Assembly (NCBI GenBank): GCA_029066845.1
Contig: JAIEFR010000024.1
Span: 1-58,647 of the forward strand
DNA: 58,647 nucleotides
Direction of reading: 5' to 3'
Origin: Clostridia bacterium
GTDB taxonomy: Bacteria > Bacillota > Clostridia > Christensenellales > Borkfalkiaceae
A program made the translations under genes and the position numbers. Within the stretch, counting starts at the first letter, position 1, and every line of letters begins with the position of its first letter. Under the pieces are notes generated by a model. The model did no database searches. It worked only from the letters and a program-made list of their open reading frames with translations, and was not told where the DNA came from. Shown here piece by piece: positions 34,587 through 43,221 of the stretch.

Positions 34587-35863
34587 AAAAAGTCGGCGTT
34601 GCCATATTGGGACTGGGAGTCGTGGGCGGCGGAACCTATAAAATTCTCACCGAACACAGGGAGGATTATCAGCGCACCCACAAGATTGATTTAGTCGTCG
34701 AAAACGTGCTCGAACTCAGAAAGGAGCGCGCACTTGCGCTCGGCGTGGAGGAGAGCAAGATTGCCGACAACATTGCGGTCATCTGTTCCAACCCCGAAGT
34801 CGATATAGTAATCGAGGTTATGGGCGGAGTGGAGCCTGCTAAGACGTTCGTGCTTGCCGCGCTCAACGCGGGCAAATCGGTCGTCACCTCCAACAAGGAG
34901 CTGTTTTGCAAGTACAGTCACGAGCTGGAAAAGGCGGCAATTAAGAACCACTGCGGACTGTTTTACGAGGCAAGCTGCGTAGGCGGCGTTCCCGTTATCC
35001 GCGCGCTTCTGGACAACCTGCAGGGCAACAAAATCCTGTCTATGATGGGAATTATAAACGGCACGACAAACTATATTCTCACCAAAATGTCGCGCGAGGG
35101 CGCAAGCTATCAGGACGTGCTTAAAGAGGCGCAGAAACTCGGCTATGCGGAGGCGAATCCCGTTTCCGACGTGGAGGGCTACGACGCTACGTATAAGCTT
35201 TCCATTCTTTCCAGCCTTGCGTTCCACACTAAAATTCCCTACACCAAAATTTACCGCGAGGGCATCACGGGCATTTCCGTTGAAGACATAGAGTACGGCA
35301 AACAGTTCGGCTTCGTCATCAAGCTTCTTGCAATCGGCAAGAACGGCGACAACGGAATAGAGGTACGCGTTCACCCCGCGTTCATTCCCTGCGACCATCC
35401 GCTTGCAAGCGTAAACGACAGCTATAACGCGGTTTATATCACGGGCGACAGCGTAGAGGACGTTATGCTCTACGGCAGAGGCGCGGGCGCGCTTCCCACG
35501 GGCAGTGCAATCGTCGGCGACGTCATTTACTGCGCAACCCACACCAATTACAGATATTCGACCTTCACCAATACCGAGGACGCCGCGCCCAACACTAAGT
35601 TTATCGAAAATTTCGAAAGCGCGTACTATATCCGTCTGGAAGCAAACAACCGTCCCGGCGTGCTTGCAAAGGTTACGTCCATATTCTCGCGCTGCGGCAT
35701 AAACGTCGCGCAGATGATTCAGAAGGACGGCGAAGGCGACGTCGTACCCGTCATTTTCGTAACGCACAAGACCAAGGAGCACAGCGTAAACAAGGCGGTG
35801 GAGGAGATTAACGCTATCCCCGAAATCGCAAAGGTTGCCGCCGTTATCCGCGTAGTAAAATAA
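34583..35863 (+). CDS. hom: Homoserine dehydrogenase
   Basis: Reduces aspartate semialdehyde to homoserine for threonine and methionine synthesis. The 426-residue protein has the Rossmann motif ILGLGVVGGGTY near 8-19, VIEVMGGVEPA near 77-87, the SNKELF segment, NGTTNYILT near 159-167 and the substrate region EAQKLGYAEANPVSDVEGYDATYKL (split here over two motifs: AEANPVSDVEG and DATYKL). A C-terminal ACT domain (from about 350, YYIRLEANNRPGVLAKV) is the usual site for threonine feedback. It overlaps coaX by four bases, an unusual partner, and precedes an ATP-grasp gene. Aspartate kinase is 17 kb away in this window. Confidence 0.95.
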   Translation: MKKVGVAILGLGVVGGGTYKILTEHREDYQRTHKIDLVVENVLELRKERALALGVEESKIADNIAVICSNPEVDIVIEVMGGVEPAKTFVLAALNAGKSVVTSNKELFCKYSHELEKAAIKNHCGLFYEASCVGGVPVIRALLDNLQGNKILSMMGIINGTTNYILTKMSREGASYQDVLKEAQKLGYAEANPVSDVEGYDATYKLSILSSLAFHTKIPYTKIYREGITGISVEDIEYGKQFGFVIKLLAIGKNGDNGIEVRVHPAFIPCDHPLASVNDSYNAVYITGDSVEDVMLYGRGAGALPTGSAIVGDVIYCATHTNYRYSTFTNTEDAAPNTKFIENFESAYYIRLEANNRPGVLAKVTSIFSRCGINVAQMIQKDGEGDVVPVIFVTHKTKEHSVNKAVEEINAIPEIAKVAAVIRVVK

Positions 35864-35871
35864 TTTTTCAG

Positions 35872-36747
35872 ATGAAAGTTCTCGTCGTAGAAAACGCCTA
35901 TATAAAAAACAAGTCGCAGATTTCCCAGGCGGAAAGAATTGCAGAGGAGCTTAGGCTGCTCGGCGCGGCTGTCGATATAAAAAAGAATTTCAACCTTGCG
36001 CAAATCACGGGCAACCGCATAGCCGCGCAAGGTTATGCTTTTTGCGTCTTTCTCGATAAGGACAGGGTGGCGGCAAGGCTGCTTGAAAAGAGCGGTATGC
36101 GCCTTTTCAATACCGCTCAGGCTATTGAAACGTGCGACGATAAAATGCTCACCAATATCGCGCTTGCAAACTCCGGCTTTAACGTGCCCGACTGCGTTTA
36201 CGCGCCCCTTTGCTATCACGCAGAAAGCGAGGTGAGCGGCGGTTTTTTGAAAGAGGTTGAAAAAGCTCTCGGCTTTCCGCTGGTTGCAAAGACCAATTAC
36301 GGCTCGCTCGGCGCGGGCGTAACGCTCATAAAAAACGCGGCGGAGCTGCAAGCTTACGAAAAGCACAATCTCACTTTGCCACACTTCTATCAGAGGTTTA
36401 TCGACTGCGGCTGCGGCGAAGATATAAGGGTGCTTGTCGTGGGCGGCAGGTGCGTGTGCGCAATGAAGCGCAGGAACGAAAGCGACTTCCGCTCCAATAT
36501 CGAGCTGGGCGGCAGGGGCGAAAATTATCCGCTCGACAGTGAGCTGTCGGAGCTGTGCGTAAAAGTTGCACAAACGCTCAATCTGGACTACTGCGGCGTG
36601 GATATTCTTGCAGGCAGGGACGGCAAATACTACGTATGCGAGGTCAACTCCAACGCGTTCTTTGCGGCGGCGGAGGCGGTGTGCGGCGTAAACGTCGCCA
36701 AAGCCTACGCGGAATATATGATTAATAAAAGAAGCACACTACACTAA
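35872..36747 (+). CDS. RimK-type ATP-grasp ligase
   Basis: A 291-residue ATP-grasp enzyme that joins an amino group to an acyl-phosphate intermediate, as in RimK, LysX or the coenzyme F420/cyanophycin-type ligases. Visible: VVENAYIKNK near the start; the ATP-binding lysine in FPLVAKTNYGSLGAGVTLI near 139-157; QRFIDCGCGEDIRVLVVGG near 180-198; the R.NxxFRSN region (NESDFRSNIELGG); and the metal-binding DYCGVDILAG with CEVNSNAFF near 262-270. The substrate cannot be read from sequence. It is the last gene of the operon after hom, nine bases downstream. Confidence 0.85.
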   Translation: MKVLVVENAYIKNKSQISQAERIAEELRLLGAAVDIKKNFNLAQITGNRIAAQGYAFCVFLDKDRVAARLLEKSGMRLFNTAQAIETCDDKMLTNIALANSGFNVPDCVYAPLCYHAESEVSGGFLKEVEKALGFPLVAKTNYGSLGAGVTLIKNAAELQAYEKHNLTLPHFYQRFIDCGCGEDIRVLVVGGRCVCAMKRRNESDFRSNIELGGRGENYPLDSELSELCVKVAQTLNLDYCGVDILAGRDGKYYVCEVNSNAFFAAAEAVCGVNVAKAYAEYMINKRSTLH

Positions 36748-36773
36748 TAAATGCAGTGTGCTTCTTTTATTTC
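36724..36773. terminator. Bidirectional terminator with stops inside
   Basis: Arms AATAAAAGAAGCACACT / AGTGTGCTTCTTTTATT, 17 bp perfect, loop 14. The ATP-grasp stop lies in the loop and the lipoprotein stop in the right arm. Confidence 0.88.
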
Positions 36774-37846
36774 AAAAACCTAATTTTATGTTCAGTCATC
36801 CCGGGGTACAGATTTAACGACGGAGTGGTCGCTTGTTTTTTAAAGGCTTTCCAAACTTGTTCTAAATCCCATATACCCTCAATTTCAGTATAGAGATAAA
36901 TATCGTCAAATAAATGCTCGCCTTGGCTGTACACGTTATTGCTATCTGCAGCAATAGTGCATTCCGATAAATACGTCACACTCTCGTGCTCCTGTTTTTC
37001 ACCGTTCCATACGGTTTTGGTTTTCGGCACTGGGTAATATGTGGCGTGAACTATGCAACTTGCGGTCCGTCCGTCACCCATATCGACATTTAAAAGGAGC
37101 TGGTTGAACGATAAATAATATTTGAGATTACCGTCATTATCGATAAATGGTTTGTAATCATTACGTCCTGCACGCACGTTTTCAACTTTCCAATCGTCGG
37201 TAAAGGTGATATTGTAGACTAACGAACTCATTCCTGCCGTCGCAAGGCAGGGGTGTGTGGAACCGGCGCCATAAAAACTAAAATACTTGGCCCTCAGTTG
37301 TTCGGTAAATTCACCTTCACGAATAACGGCCTCAATACAGGTTAATGCATCCATATTATATCTAATAATATAATCGGGGTAATAGGCAAACCAACCGAGA
37401 TAATCTACGTAATTTAATTCGCCGCTTAATATTCTTTGATACAATTCCTCGTTTTCCGTTGTTCCAATTTCGTAAGAAAGTGTTTCGTCCTCCATTGAAT
37501 AATCGAAGTCCGAATATGTAAATATGTTTGCCTGATCGGTAAAAAAATTGTAATTCGAATTAAGTTCGCGTATTTCCAAATCTTTTAGTGTTTGTTCAAG
37601 CTCGTCAATTTTGTCGATCTTGTTTTTATTTTGCGCTTCAAGCTCGGATATTTTCTGCTGCAAGGCGGCAATTTCATCGCTGTAATCAGTATTTTGGTTG
37701 CTTTGCAAATCCTTTATCTGTTGTTCAAGTTCGGCTATTTTTTCACTGTAATCAGGCTGGTTATTACCACTGCAACCAAACATACCGACACACGCACAAC
37801 CAAAGCATATAAGTAAACAAGCTATTATTTTTGAAAACCTTTTCAT
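36767..37846 (-). CDS. Lipoprotein with N-terminal coiled coil
   Basis: A 359-residue predicted lipoprotein. The signal peptide KRFSKIIACLLICFGCACVG ends at a lipobox-like MFGC-SGNN; cysteine 24 would carry the lipid, followed by a polar linker. Residues about 33-92 form two or three heptad-repeat blocks (EKIAELEQQIKDLQ, DEIAALQQKISELE, DKIDELEQTLKDLE). The rest is a beta-rich domain without recognised motif. The gene is visibly more AT-rich than its neighbours, which may indicate recent acquisition. I start at the ATG 37846 because GAGGAA sits seven bases before it; the ATG at 37861 overlaps that site. Function unknown, probably envelope-related. Confidence 0.8.
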   Translation of the reverse strand: MKRFSKIIACLLICFGCACVGMFGCSGNNQPDYSEKIAELEQQIKDLQSNQNTDYSDEIAALQQKISELEAQNKNKIDKIDELEQTLKDLEIRELNSNYNFFTDQANIFTYSDFDYSMEDETLSYEIGTTENEELYQRILSGELNYVDYLGWFAYYPDYIIRYNMDALTCIEAVIREGEFTEQLRAKYFSFYGAGSTHPCLATAGMSSLVYNITFTDDWKVENVRAGRNDYKPFIDNDGNLKYYLSFNQLLLNVDMGDGRTASCIVHATYYPVPKTKTVWNGEKQEHESVTYLSECTIAADSNNVYSQGEHLFDDIYLYTEIEGIWDLEQVWKAFKKQATTPSLNLYPGMTEHKIRFLK

Positions 37847-37875
37847 AACGTAATTCCTCATTTATCGGCAGTTCA

Positions 37876-37904
37876 ATTATATTCTAATCGCAATACGTTG
37901 TCAA
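37876..37904 (-). promoter_or_regulatory. Promoter of the lipoprotein gene
   Basis: On the minus strand a full consensus: TTGACA (37899-37904), 17-nt spacer, TATAAT (37876-37881). Predicts strong expression. Confidence 0.88.
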
Positions 37905-38019
37905 GGTTCAGGCAGATTACTAATTTCTTTCAATCGATAATATAAATATAAAAGTTGTAGTTTTTACGGAAAAATCGCAAAATGGTAAAGTTTGTCGCAA
38001 ATCTTGCAAGAGTTTTATA

Positions 38020-38048
38020 TTGACGGAATTTAAAGTAAATGATAAAAT
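38020..38048 (+). promoter_or_regulatory. Promoter of the flotillin gene
   Basis: TTGACG (38020-38025), 17-nt spacer, TAAAAT (38043-38048). A small hairpin GAGCG/CGCTC (38067-38081) lies just before the GGGGAGGA ribosome site. Confidence 0.75.
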
Positions 38049-38096
38049 AATGTCGTAATAAAAAGAGAGCGCAAAACGCTCGGGGAGGATAAAAAA

Positions 38097-39536
38097 ATGG
38101 CACCTTGGCAAGTCGGTTTAACCGTCGGAGCAGTAGTACTAGCAGTATTCCTGATTTTGTTTTTCATCATAGGCTATATGAAAGCGCCGCCCGATACGGC
38201 ATACATCATATCGGGACCTTTCAGACGTAAAATTCTTATCGGTAGAGCGGGCTTCCGTATTCCCTTCTTCGAAAGAGTGGATAAGATTTCTCTGCGCGTT
38301 ATGCAGGTAGACGTCAAGACAAGCGAAGCCGTTCCCACCAACGAATTTATCAACGTCAACGTGGACGGCGTTGCCAACATCAAGGTTTCGTCCAATCCCG
38401 AACTTCTTAAAAAAGCGGCTGAAGCACTTCTGGGTATGAAGCAGGGCGAGCTGATAAGCCTCGTTACGCAGGTACTCGAAGGTAATATGCGTGAAATCGT
38501 CGGCTCCGTCGGCTTGAAGGAGATGGTGCAGGACAGACAGGGCGTTGCAAAAAAGATTACCGAAAACGTCGTTCCCGATATGGAAAAGCTGGGTATCGAG
38601 GTCGTAAACTTCAATATCCAGAACTTCAAGGACAACGCGGGCACCATAGAAAATATGGGTATCGACAACGTGGAGCAGATCCGCAAAAACGCGCAGATTG
38701 CAAAGGCGAACGCCCAGCGCGATATTGCCATTGCTACAGCAAATGCGGAGCAGGAGGCTAACGCCGTCAAGGTTGAAAGCCAGAAGCAGATTGCCGAGCA
38801 GAACGCCGCGCTTGCCGTACAGGAAGCGGATATGAAGGTTAAAGCGGACACCAAGAGGGCGGAAGCAGACGCAGCATACGCAATTCAGCAGGAAAATCAG
38901 CGTAAGACCATCGAAATCACCAAGGCGGACGCCGACATTGCAAGGCGCGAAAAGGAAGCCGAGCTTGCCGAAAAGGAAATCGCCATCAAGGAGCGTCAGC
39001 TCGACGCCGAAATCAGAAAGCAGGCGGACGCTATCAACTACAAGGTTGCAAAGGAAGCGGAAGCAGAGCTTGTAAAACGCCAGAAAGAGGCGGAAGCTAT
39101 GGCGTTCGAAGCCAAGAAGAAGGCGGAAGCGCAGAAAGCTCAGGCGGAAGCTTTGAGGTTCGCTATGGAGCAGGAGGCGGAAGGTATCCGCGCGAAGGGT
39201 CTTGCGGAGGCGGAAGCTATCGAAAAGAAAGCCGAAGCTCAGAAGAAGATGGGCGAAGCTTCCGTACTCGAAATGTACTTAAGCGCACTGCCCGACGTTG
39301 TAAAGAACGCCGCGGAGCCTCTGTCGAGAACGGACAAAATCGTTATGTACGGCGACGGCAACGCAACAAAGGTTGTAAAGGACGTTATGAACAGCGCAAG
39401 CCAGATAATGGAGGGCGTAAAGGAATCCACGGGTATCGACATCTCGTCGCTGCTTGCGGGTGTAGTGGGTGGTAAGGTCGCAGCCAATGCGGAAAAGAGC
39501 GAAGAGCCCGCAAAAAAGAGCGGCAAAGCAAAGTAA
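38097..39536 (+). CDS. Flotillin-family SPFH protein
   Basis: A 479-residue membrane scaffold of functional membrane microdomains. Order: one N-terminal helix (about 7-29), the SPFH/band-7 domain (about 30-205; SGPFRRKILIGRAGFRIPFFERVDK, here in shorter motifs RAGFRIPFFE and VVNFNIQNFKDN), then a long alanine/glutamate/lysine coiled coil with repeated KAEAE-type blocks (about 210-400), and a C-terminal hydrophobic tail. This is the FloT/YuaG layout; the partner NfeD-like gene (YuaF) usual in Bacillus is not adjacent. It is monocistronic with its own terminator. Confidence 0.92.
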   Translation: MAPWQVGLTVGAVVLAVFLILFFIIGYMKAPPDTAYIISGPFRRKILIGRAGFRIPFFERVDKISLRVMQVDVKTSEAVPTNEFINVNVDGVANIKVSSNPELLKKAAEALLGMKQGELISLVTQVLEGNMREIVGSVGLKEMVQDRQGVAKKITENVVPDMEKLGIEVVNFNIQNFKDNAGTIENMGIDNVEQIRKNAQIAKANAQRDIAIATANAEQEANAVKVESQKQIAEQNAALAVQEADMKVKADTKRAEADAAYAIQQENQRKTIEITKADADIARREKEAELAEKEIAIKERQLDAEIRKQADAINYKVAKEAEAELVKRQKEAEAMAFEAKKKAEAQKAQAEALRFAMEQEAEGIRAKGLAEAEAIEKKAEAQKKMGEASVLEMYLSALPDVVKNAAEPLSRTDKIVMYGDGNATKVVKDVMNSASQIMEGVKESTGIDISSLLAGVVGGKVAANAEKSEEPAKKSGKAK

Positions 39537-39568
39537 ACTGCCAACCGTTCGGATAAAGTAAAAAAAGG

Positions 39569-39598
39569 TCGGGGAAGTTGCAAAGCTTCCCCGGCATT
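39569..39598 (+). terminator. Terminator after the flotillin gene
   Basis: Stem CGGGGAAG / CTTCCCCG followed by GCATTTT. It overlaps an upstream in-frame ATG of the next gene, arguing for the later start at 39611. Confidence 0.8.
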
Positions 39599-39610
39599 TT
39601 AAAAACCGGT

Positions 39611-40279
39611 ATGAAAGATAAGCAAATAAACGAAAACAAGCCCTGGCTGCAGGTGCGCATACGCAACTGCGAGATTTACGAAGGCGGCGAACAGGTTTAC
39701 AGGCATTATATAAAGAGCAAGCGCGGTTATTTTTTTAACGCGTTTTTCGGCAAGAATTTCTTGAAGTATATGTTCTTTACGGTATTTGCCGCACTGCTGT
39801 ATCTCACCGCCAAGTATGCGTTCCGCCGCGACGATATGGACGAATTCTTCTACGCAATGTACTTTTTTATGGGACTGGGCGTATTTATGTGGCTTGTCGA
39901 TTTAACCATAAAGCTGTGGTTCTGGAAGTATACCAAACACGTCATAGTATCGGACAAAGGCATCTGGATAATGATCTTCAGTACCTTTTGGTGGAGCAAG
40001 GGATACGACGGTAAAAAGCACTTTTTCAGTCCGAGCTGGAGCTTTTATTCGTGGTCGGAGCTGGCAGGCGTCTTTCCCGAGCGCAGCCGCGTGTCCAAAA
40101 TCTGCAAGCTCAGCGACTTCGTTATGTGCAGGTGGGACGGCGAGCAGGCGGTGCGCTATCTCGAAACCGATGAGGTGGACGAGATAGAGGGATACGCCAA
40201 GAAGCATATACCCAAAAGCAAGTGGGTTAAAAAGCGCGCACCTAAGCGCAAATTCTCGATTTTCGACTTTATGACGTAA
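39611..40279 (+). CDS. Hypothetical membrane protein
   Basis: A 222-residue protein I cannot assign. Two or three hydrophobic helices lie at about 44-62, 72-92 and possibly 103-117; the flanks are strongly basic (KKHIPKSKWVKKRAPKRK near the C terminus). Aromatic residues are abundant (WWSKGYDGKKHFFSPSWSFY). The ATG at 39611 is chosen because the earlier in-frame ATG is inside the terminator hairpin of the flotillin gene. No ribosome site is clear. Position after a flotillin hints at an envelope role, which is only context. Confidence 0.7.
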   Translation: MKDKQINENKPWLQVRIRNCEIYEGGEQVYRHYIKSKRGYFFNAFFGKNFLKYMFFTVFAALLYLTAKYAFRRDDMDEFFYAMYFFMGLGVFMWLVDLTIKLWFWKYTKHVIVSDKGIWIMIFSTFWWSKGYDGKKHFFSPSWSFYSWSELAGVFPERSRVSKICKLSDFVMCRWDGEQAVRYLETDEVDEIEGYAKKHIPKSKWVKKRAPKRKFSIFDFMT

Positions 40280-40530
40280 AGGCTTACTCCGGATATTATA
40301 ATTCTGGCGTTGCATATCATTTTTATGCTCGTTGATTATTACGTAACTGAAAAGGCTACCGTAATCAGATATTGCAAAAGGATAAAAAAGCAAAAAAATA
40401 AGAGCCCGAATTGAAAACTTTCAACTCAGGTTCTTTGCTTGGCAACGCCGAACGGTTTAACCGTTCGGCGCACTTTTATAATATAGGCAAACACCTATCT
40501 GCTAAATTGCTTTTTTGGTTGATTATGAAA
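40280..40530. other. Non-coding stretch at the left edge of the AT-rich island
   Basis: About 250 bases without a credible gene. It holds a minus-strand terminator (40391-40435) and a perfect hairpin GCCGAACGG / CCGTTCGGC (40447-40469). A 29-codon frame at 40327 is too short to support. The abrupt fall in GC content begins near here. Confidence 0.6.
40391..40435 (-). terminator. Minus-strand terminator without an upstream gene
   Basis: Read on the minus strand: imperfect stem AAGAACCTGAGTTGAAA / TTTCAATTCGGGCTCTT, then ATTTTTTTG. No gene precedes it on that strand before tRNA-Ser, 3 kb away. It resembles the tRNA-Ser terminator at 43305-43346 in layout. Confidence 0.6.
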
Positions 40531-40559
40531 TTGATTTTTTTAATATTTTTTGATATAAT
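40531..40559 (+). promoter_or_regulatory. Promoter of the AT-rich island operon
   Basis: TTGATT (40531-40536), 17-nt spacer, TATAAT (40554-40559) with extended TGA. Confidence 0.78.
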
Positions 40560-40586
40560 TACTAGAACAAGTAAATGGAGCTACAA

Positions 40587-41432
40587 ATGTTAAAATTAGT
40601 TGATATTCTCAATATTAGAATTGAAGAATATAAGAGTTACAAAATTCATTTTGCAACAGGTGTATCTGATAAAAAAGAACCGTACAATAAGTTTCTAATC
40701 AATAAGTTTGATGAATGGCAAGCAGACCAGACAAATAAAAATTTTAATCGCGAATATGTTATTTCTTTGATTTATTACGATAAAGATATTTGGCTTTTCG
40801 GTGGTGTTTATAAAGTTAATAATCAAAATCCGCAACCTATATCTCATAATGATGATTGGAGTGGTTGGCGTTACGATTTAACACTTACAGATAATCAAAA
40901 AGATTTAATAGGCAGAGTTTTTGTTTATTATAAAAAAAGGTTTCGTGCCGCATACCCTTATTTAGAATTACAACCACAAAACGGTAACAAGCTTTCAGAT
41001 ATTTGTGTTTCTTCGATTTTGGACAAAAAAGTTACAATAAATGATTTTAATGGCTTTGATAATGTTAATATACCTTATCAAACTTTAAAGCACATTATAG
41101 ACAACAACATTGCAACTTGGAAATCTGCTTTATCTAATGTAAAGGGCATTTACTTAATTGTAGATACACTTACAGGTAAACAATATGTAGGTAGCGCATA
41201 CGGCGAAGATTGTATATGGCAACGGTGGTCTGAATATGCGAAAAACGGACACGGTGGAAATATTGAACTAAAAGAAATTTTGAATACAAACGATAGCGAT
41301 TATAAAAACAATTTCAAATACTCAATTTTAGAGGTTTGTAATATGAATTTGGGCAACGATTATATCATTGGTCGCGAAACCTATTGGAAAGAAGTTTTAA
41401 TGACAAGAAAATTTGGAATGAATAGCAATTAA
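40587..41432 (+). CDS. GIY-YIG nuclease-domain protein
   Basis: A 281-residue protein, first gene of the AT-rich island. The C-terminal domain carries the GIY-YIG core: GIYLIVDTLTGKQYVGSA at about 187-204 (GIY and YVG), the helix arginine in IWQRWSEY, and the glutamate in GRETYWKE near 267. The N-terminal 180 residues (DIWLFGGVYKV, DDWSGWRYDLTL) are a family-specific domain of unknown role, perhaps DNA recognition. Related folds include restriction enzymes such as Eco29kI and mobile-element endonucleases. I prefer ATG 40587, preceded by GGAG at six bases, over ATG 40575. Defence against foreign DNA is plausible but inferred. Confidence 0.8.
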   Translation: MLKLVDILNIRIEEYKSYKIHFATGVSDKKEPYNKFLINKFDEWQADQTNKNFNREYVISLIYYDKDIWLFGGVYKVNNQNPQPISHNDDWSGWRYDLTLTDNQKDLIGRVFVYYKKRFRAAYPYLELQPQNGNKLSDICVSSILDKKVTINDFNGFDNVNIPYQTLKHIIDNNIATWKSALSNVKGIYLIVDTLTGKQYVGSAYGEDCIWQRWSEYAKNGHGGNIELKEILNTNDSDYKNNFKYSILEVCNMNLGNDYIIGRETYWKEVLMTRKFGMNSN

Positions 41433-41451
41433 AATTGTTGGGGTAATATCA

Positions 41452-41979
41452 ATGCAATTTTGTGTTGTTGACACTGAAAGAATTAAGGGTATCAAAATCT
41501 ATTTGCTTTCCTATTTGGTTTATGATGAAAGTTATAAACTTGTTGAAAATAAAACACTCATTGACGACACTATTGATTTAAGTAATAGAAAAGCACCTAA
41601 AATAAAAGTTAAAATATTATGGAATAACTCTTCTATTGTTCAAGGATTTTCTGAAATATATAATATCTTTAAAAATACCGTTGCGAATAAACTACTTATA
41701 GTTTTTAGCAACACAGATATGAAAGCTATACAAACTAACTGTAAAGAATTAAATATTGAATACAATAAAACTATTGCCGTTGATTTGCAAAAGGCTTTAT
41801 TTGATTTGAGCAATTCATAAAAACATAAATGTAATCTTAAAGATTATTGTATTGCAAACAATATCGCTCATAATCCGCACATTCCAGAGTCGGATTGCTT
41901 TGCAACTTTTGAATTATATAAAAATTTAGTCAATACATATGGAATAGAATTTTTAAATAGCTATAAAAAGTTGCTTTAA
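41452..41979 (+). pseudogene. DEDDh 3'-5' exonuclease interrupted by an in-frame TAA
   Basis: The first open part (41452-41820, 122 aa) starts MQFCVVDTERIKG, the Exo I motif (DxE) of DnaQ-like exonucleases, and continues to LLIVFSNTDMKAI, an Exo II-like segment. A TAA at 41818-41820 stops it. In the same frame translation resumes without any other stop up to 41979 and includes IAHNPHIPESDCFATFELYK, the Exo III motif with H and D that completes the active site. The whole would be about 175 residues, a normal size for the domain. So either a recent nonsense mutation, a sequence error, or read-through. Without the second part the enzyme should be inactive. Confidence 0.8.
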
Positions 41980-42038
41980 ACTTATTGTTTCAATTAGGTT
42001 AAGATTTCGTCTTTAATTTATTTATTCGGGTAGAAATT

Positions 42039-43169
42039 ATGAATTTTAATGCATTATATTTGAAAGAAAACAAAGATGGTCAAAATGTCGAAGACTTTTT
42101 AGAGAGAACGTGGCATCAACCACATTGTACTGAAAATGAAATCAATAGAATATTATCGCCGCAGAATGCTAAGGATTTTTTATTAAAAAAGAGAGCTGAT
42201 ATTGTTGCCGATAACCCAAGATTTTATAGAGTATATTTAGCTTTAGCTAATCAAAAGACATATGTTTCATTTGAAAAGACATTTAATACTCAACATTATG
42301 AGGCATTTATTTCAAAATTATCTTTAACTGATAAATTAAAATGTAAAGATATTGCATACGGCGATATTTACGCAAACGATTTTAACGGATATGCCGCTAA
42401 GGATAAAGTTTGGGGAGATATTATTTATTTAAATACCAGTTTAAATTATTTCACTACTTTTATAAACTTAGCTTTATTAAATTTTAAGTTGAAAGTACCA
42501 GATAATATACGCATAAATTCATTAAGGATAGCTATTCGCATAGCATTACAGAATGAAGCTATGGATTTTTTATTAGACCCAAGAGGAATAATCCCCAAGA
42601 AGATATATGATAAAATTAATAAAATATCCCGAAATCAAATGCAATATCTTGCGGGGCACGAATTTTCTCATTTTTTATGCGGACATTTAAAAGATAAAAA
42701 ATTAACTAGAGCATTAACTTTTTCAGTTAATGATAAGAAATATTTTGATAATGTTTATAACAATTCCCAACTTGAAGAATTTGAAGCAGATATAAATTCG
42801 CTTACTAGACCGAAATATTCTAAAAAAGAATTTGAAGAAATAATTAGGTCAGCCCTTATTTGGTTTATCTCTTTGGATATTGTAGATTATGCTATATCTA
42901 TATTCGCACCTCGTTCAGACTTTTCTTACTCAACTCATCCATCCGCAAAGGATAGATTTGATAATATTGTAAAATATTTTAAAAATGAATTACCTAATAA
43001 TTTAAACGAAATCGAAGTTATAAAATATCGAGCTGAACAATTTAAAAGGTTTTTGCAAGAGGATATTTCTGTAAATTATGATTCCTATGATATGTATGGC
43101 TCTGCATATTTAGACGAGCCAAATACTAAATGGAGAGGAAAAGAGCTTATAGATAGAGTTGACTATTAA
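42039..43169 (+). CDS. HExxH metallopeptidase (M48-like gluzincin)
   Basis: A 376-residue protein, third gene of the AT-rich island. The zinc motif is HEFSH at 207-211 within YLAGHEFSHFLCGH; the probable third ligand is E249 in EEFEADINSL, the ExxxD/EFEAD pattern of M48 and related peptidases. THPSAKDRFDNI near 300 also resembles the M48 tail region (HPs.eeRi). No clear membrane helix is present; one hydrophobic stretch (ALIWFISLDIVDYAISIF) might be partly buried. Likely a soluble protease acting on a cellular or invading-element protein; the association with two nucleases suggests a joint system. GGGT precedes the start. Confidence 0.78.
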   Translation: MNFNALYLKENKDGQNVEDFLERTWHQPHCTENEINRILSPQNAKDFLLKKRADIVADNPRFYRVYLALANQKTYVSFEKTFNTQHYEAFISKLSLTDKLKCKDIAYGDIYANDFNGYAAKDKVWGDIIYLNTSLNYFTTFINLALLNFKLKVPDNIRINSLRIAIRIALQNEAMDFLLDPRGIIPKKIYDKINKISRNQMQYLAGHEFSHFLCGHLKDKKLTRALTFSVNDKKYFDNVYNNSQLEEFEADINSLTRPKYSKKEFEEIIRSALIWFISLDIVDYAISIFAPRSDFSYSTHPSAKDRFDNIVKYFKNELPNNLNEIEVIKYRAEQFKRFLQEDISVNYDSYDMYGSAYLDEPNTKWRGKELIDRVDY

Positions 43170-43221
43170 TTTTTTTGATATATAAATAAATTAAGGTTAG
43201 CTTTTCTTGGGCGTTAGATTT

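Noticed and set aside
34691-35782. 363-codon minus-strand frame over hom
   Set aside because: Antisense shadow of a well conserved enzyme gene; no signals for expression.
40327-40416. 29-codon frame with weak likeness to a SpoIIID fragment
   Set aside because: Too short, ends inside the orphan terminator hairpin, and the likeness is limited to a few residues.
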